DNA of 7,623 nt. It comes from an uncultured Bdellovibrio sp. GTDB lineage: Bacteria; Bdellovibrionota; Bdellovibrionia; Bdellovibrionales; Bdellovibrionaceae. Both the position numbers and the translations under genes were made by a program. Shown here piece after piece: positions 6,885-7,623 of this stretch (positions are counted from its first letter, which is position 1; the number at the start of each line of letters is the position of its first letter). Under the pieces are notes generated by a model, which saw only the letters and a list, made by a program, of their open reading frames with translations, made no database searches and was not told the origin of the DNA. The stretch is taken from positions 1-7,623 of the forward strand of contig CAMLMF010000107.1 in NCBI GenBank assembly GCA_946480995.1. The letters are read 5' to 3'.

Positions 6885-7454
6885 ATGACATTCAGAAGAA
6901 TAGCCAGCGCACTTATTTTATCCAGCACAATGCTTTTTGCCGGTTGCAAATCGGCCGAAGTGAAGCAAGAGGTTTCTGCTCCTGTTTCCACGCCTAAAGT
7001 GGCGATGGAAGAGTTGAATATTATCGGTATTAAAACACGTACGACCAATGCCCAAGAGATGGGCGGCAAAGGTAAAATCTTGCCTTTGTGGAAGAAGTTT
7101 TACGGGAAGAAGATGATGGCCAAAATCCCGGGAAAAACCGATGGTCAGGTTTACGGCGTTTATCATGAATACGAAAGTGATATGAACGGGGCTTATTCTC
7201 TTTTAGTAGGGGTTAAGGTGGCTCCAGGCACGAAGGTTCCTAAAGGGATGACGCTTCTAAAAATCCCGGCACAAGACTATGTTCATGTAGCCTCACCAAA
7301 AGGCGAAATGCCGGGTGTGGTTGTCGAAGCGTGGAAAAAAGTCTGGTCCGCGACGGATTTCAAAAGAAAGTATTCCTATGACTTTGAAATTTACGGGGAT
7401 AAAGCGAAAGATCCCAAGTCTGCGGAAGTGGACCTTTACATCTCGACTCTTTAA
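6885..7454 (+). CDS. Lipoprotein with GyrI-like / effector-binding (Cass2-type) domain, 189 aa
   Basis: ATG 6885 follows AGAGGGG with a short spacer. The N-terminus (MTFRRIASALILSSTMLFAG-C) is a type II signal peptide with lipobox LFAGC, so C21 should be acylated. Lys at +2 would favour the outer membrane by the E. coli rule. A short linker (22-40) leads to a domain filling residues 42-189 with the marks of the GyrI-like small-molecule-binding fold: YGVYHEYESDMNGAYSLLVG (90-109), IPAQDYVHV (127-135), two Trp (150, 154), DFEIYG (166-171) with the Glu typical of the ligand pocket, and EVDLYIS at the end. In AraC and MerR family regulators, and in free-standing Cass2 and SbmC/GyrI proteins, this fold binds ligands or partners in the cytoplasm. 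Here it would be exported and membrane-anchored, perhaps as a sensor or scavenger (inference). It is divergent from the leftward operon and ends at a strong terminator. Confidence 0.88.
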   Translation: MTFRRIASALILSSTMLFAGCKSAEVKQEVSAPVSTPKVAMEELNIIGIKTRTTNAQEMGGKGKILPLWKKFYGKKMMAKIPGKTDGQVYGVYHEYESDMNGAYSLLVGVKVAPGTKVPKGMTLLKIPAQDYVHVASPKGEMPGVVVEAWKKVWSATDFKRKYSYDFEIYGDKAKDPKSAEVDLYISTL

Positions 7455-7464
7455 GAGTGAAACA

Positions 7465-7486
7465 AAAAGGGGCGAAAGCCCCTTTT
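7465..7486. terminator. Bidirectional Rho-independent terminator
   Basis: AAAAGGGGC, loop GAAA, GCCCCTTTT forms a 9-bp stem with a GNRA-type tetraloop, starting 11 nt after the stop of the lipoprotein gene. Rightward transcripts end in TTTTGCTTT; leftward transcripts end in TTTTTGTTT. It therefore serves both the plus-strand lipoprotein gene and the convergent minus-strand gene ending at 7497. Confidence 0.9.
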
Positions 7487-7496
7487 GCTTTACTGA

Positions 7497-7623
7497 TTAA
7501 TCAACTTTGTCTTTAACTTGTTCGACTTTCGTTGATGTTTTGTCTTTCAGTGTTTCTGCTTTGTGTTTTACTTTTTTTGCAACACATTCCACTTTGCCAT
7601 TGATAGTTTCGCACACTTTGTCT
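7497..7623 (-). CDS. C-terminal part of a Lys/Asp-rich small protein (partial, 5' end beyond right edge)
   Basis: On the minus strand an open frame enters from the right edge and ends at TAA 7499-7497. The last 41 residues run from DKVCETINGKVECVAKKVKH to the C-terminal EQVKDKVD. The segment is dominated by Lys, Asp, Glu, Val and Thr with K-D-K spacing that suggests an amphipathic helix like those of LEA or YtxH-like stress proteins. Two cysteines eight residues apart (VC...EC) could form a disulfide if the protein is exported, which the missing N-terminus prevents me from judging. The frame ends just before the shared terminator, as expected for a real convergent gene. The family is not recognised. 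Confidence 0.72.
   Translation of the reverse strand, partial: DKVCETINGKVECVAKKVKHKAETLKDKTSTKVEQVKDKVD

Noticed and set aside
6767..7069. 100-aa minus-strand open frame opposite the lipoprotein gene
   Set aside because: It overlaps the signal peptide and domain start of a recognisable gene on the other strand and has no supporting start signal.

Overview
The window looks like chromosomal DNA of a Gram-negative predatory or environmental bacterium, most plausibly of the Bdellovibrio group (Bdellovibrionota). I infer this from the general look: Sec-type signal peptides on consecutive orphan proteins, many cysteines in exported proteins, GGAG-type ribosome binding sites, and a lipoprotein carrying a GyrI-like domain. 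No marker gene proves the taxonomy. There is no rRNA, tRNA, insertion sequence, CRISPR array or phage gene in the window.

Most of the window (1-6415) is one leftward (minus-strand) gene train. In transcription order it holds five genes: a 178-aa Asn/Gly-rich protein (6415-5879), a 908-aa Cys-rich protein (5855-3129), a 196-aa Cys-rich protein (3126-2536), a 380-aa Cys-rich protein (2506-1364), and a protein of at least 446 aa that runs off the left edge (1340 to <1). Gaps are 23, 2, 29 and 23 nt, so this is almost certainly one operon. Each gene begins with a convincing Sec signal peptide. None has a transmembrane span after the signal or a domain I recognise. The mature chains carry 4, 22, 8, 11 and at least 9 cysteines, which suggests disulfide-stabilised proteins of the periplasm, cell surface or secreted fraction. 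The 196-aa and 380-aa proteins share a C-x2-D-[ED]-[LV]-x-C-x3-C motif, which links them structurally. The cluster is the best candidate here for an undescribed exported multi-protein system.

The 469-nt divergent intergenic region (6416-6884) appears to be the control region. It holds a candidate leftward promoter with a consensus TTGACA -35 box, a perfect 16-bp palindrome abutting that box (likely operator), and a bulged hairpin in the presumed 5' leader just upstream of the first ribosome binding site. It also holds a possible 20-codon micro-ORF on the plus strand.

On the right, a plus-strand gene (6885-7454) encodes a lipoprotein with a GyrI-like / effector-binding (Cass2-type) domain, which is an unusual location for such a ligand-binding fold. 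A short GAAA-loop hairpin (7465-7486) is a bidirectional terminator between this gene and the convergent minus-strand 3' end (7497 to >7623) of a Lys/Asp-rich, probably helical small protein. The two edge genes (1-1340 and 7497-7623) are open at the window boundary.
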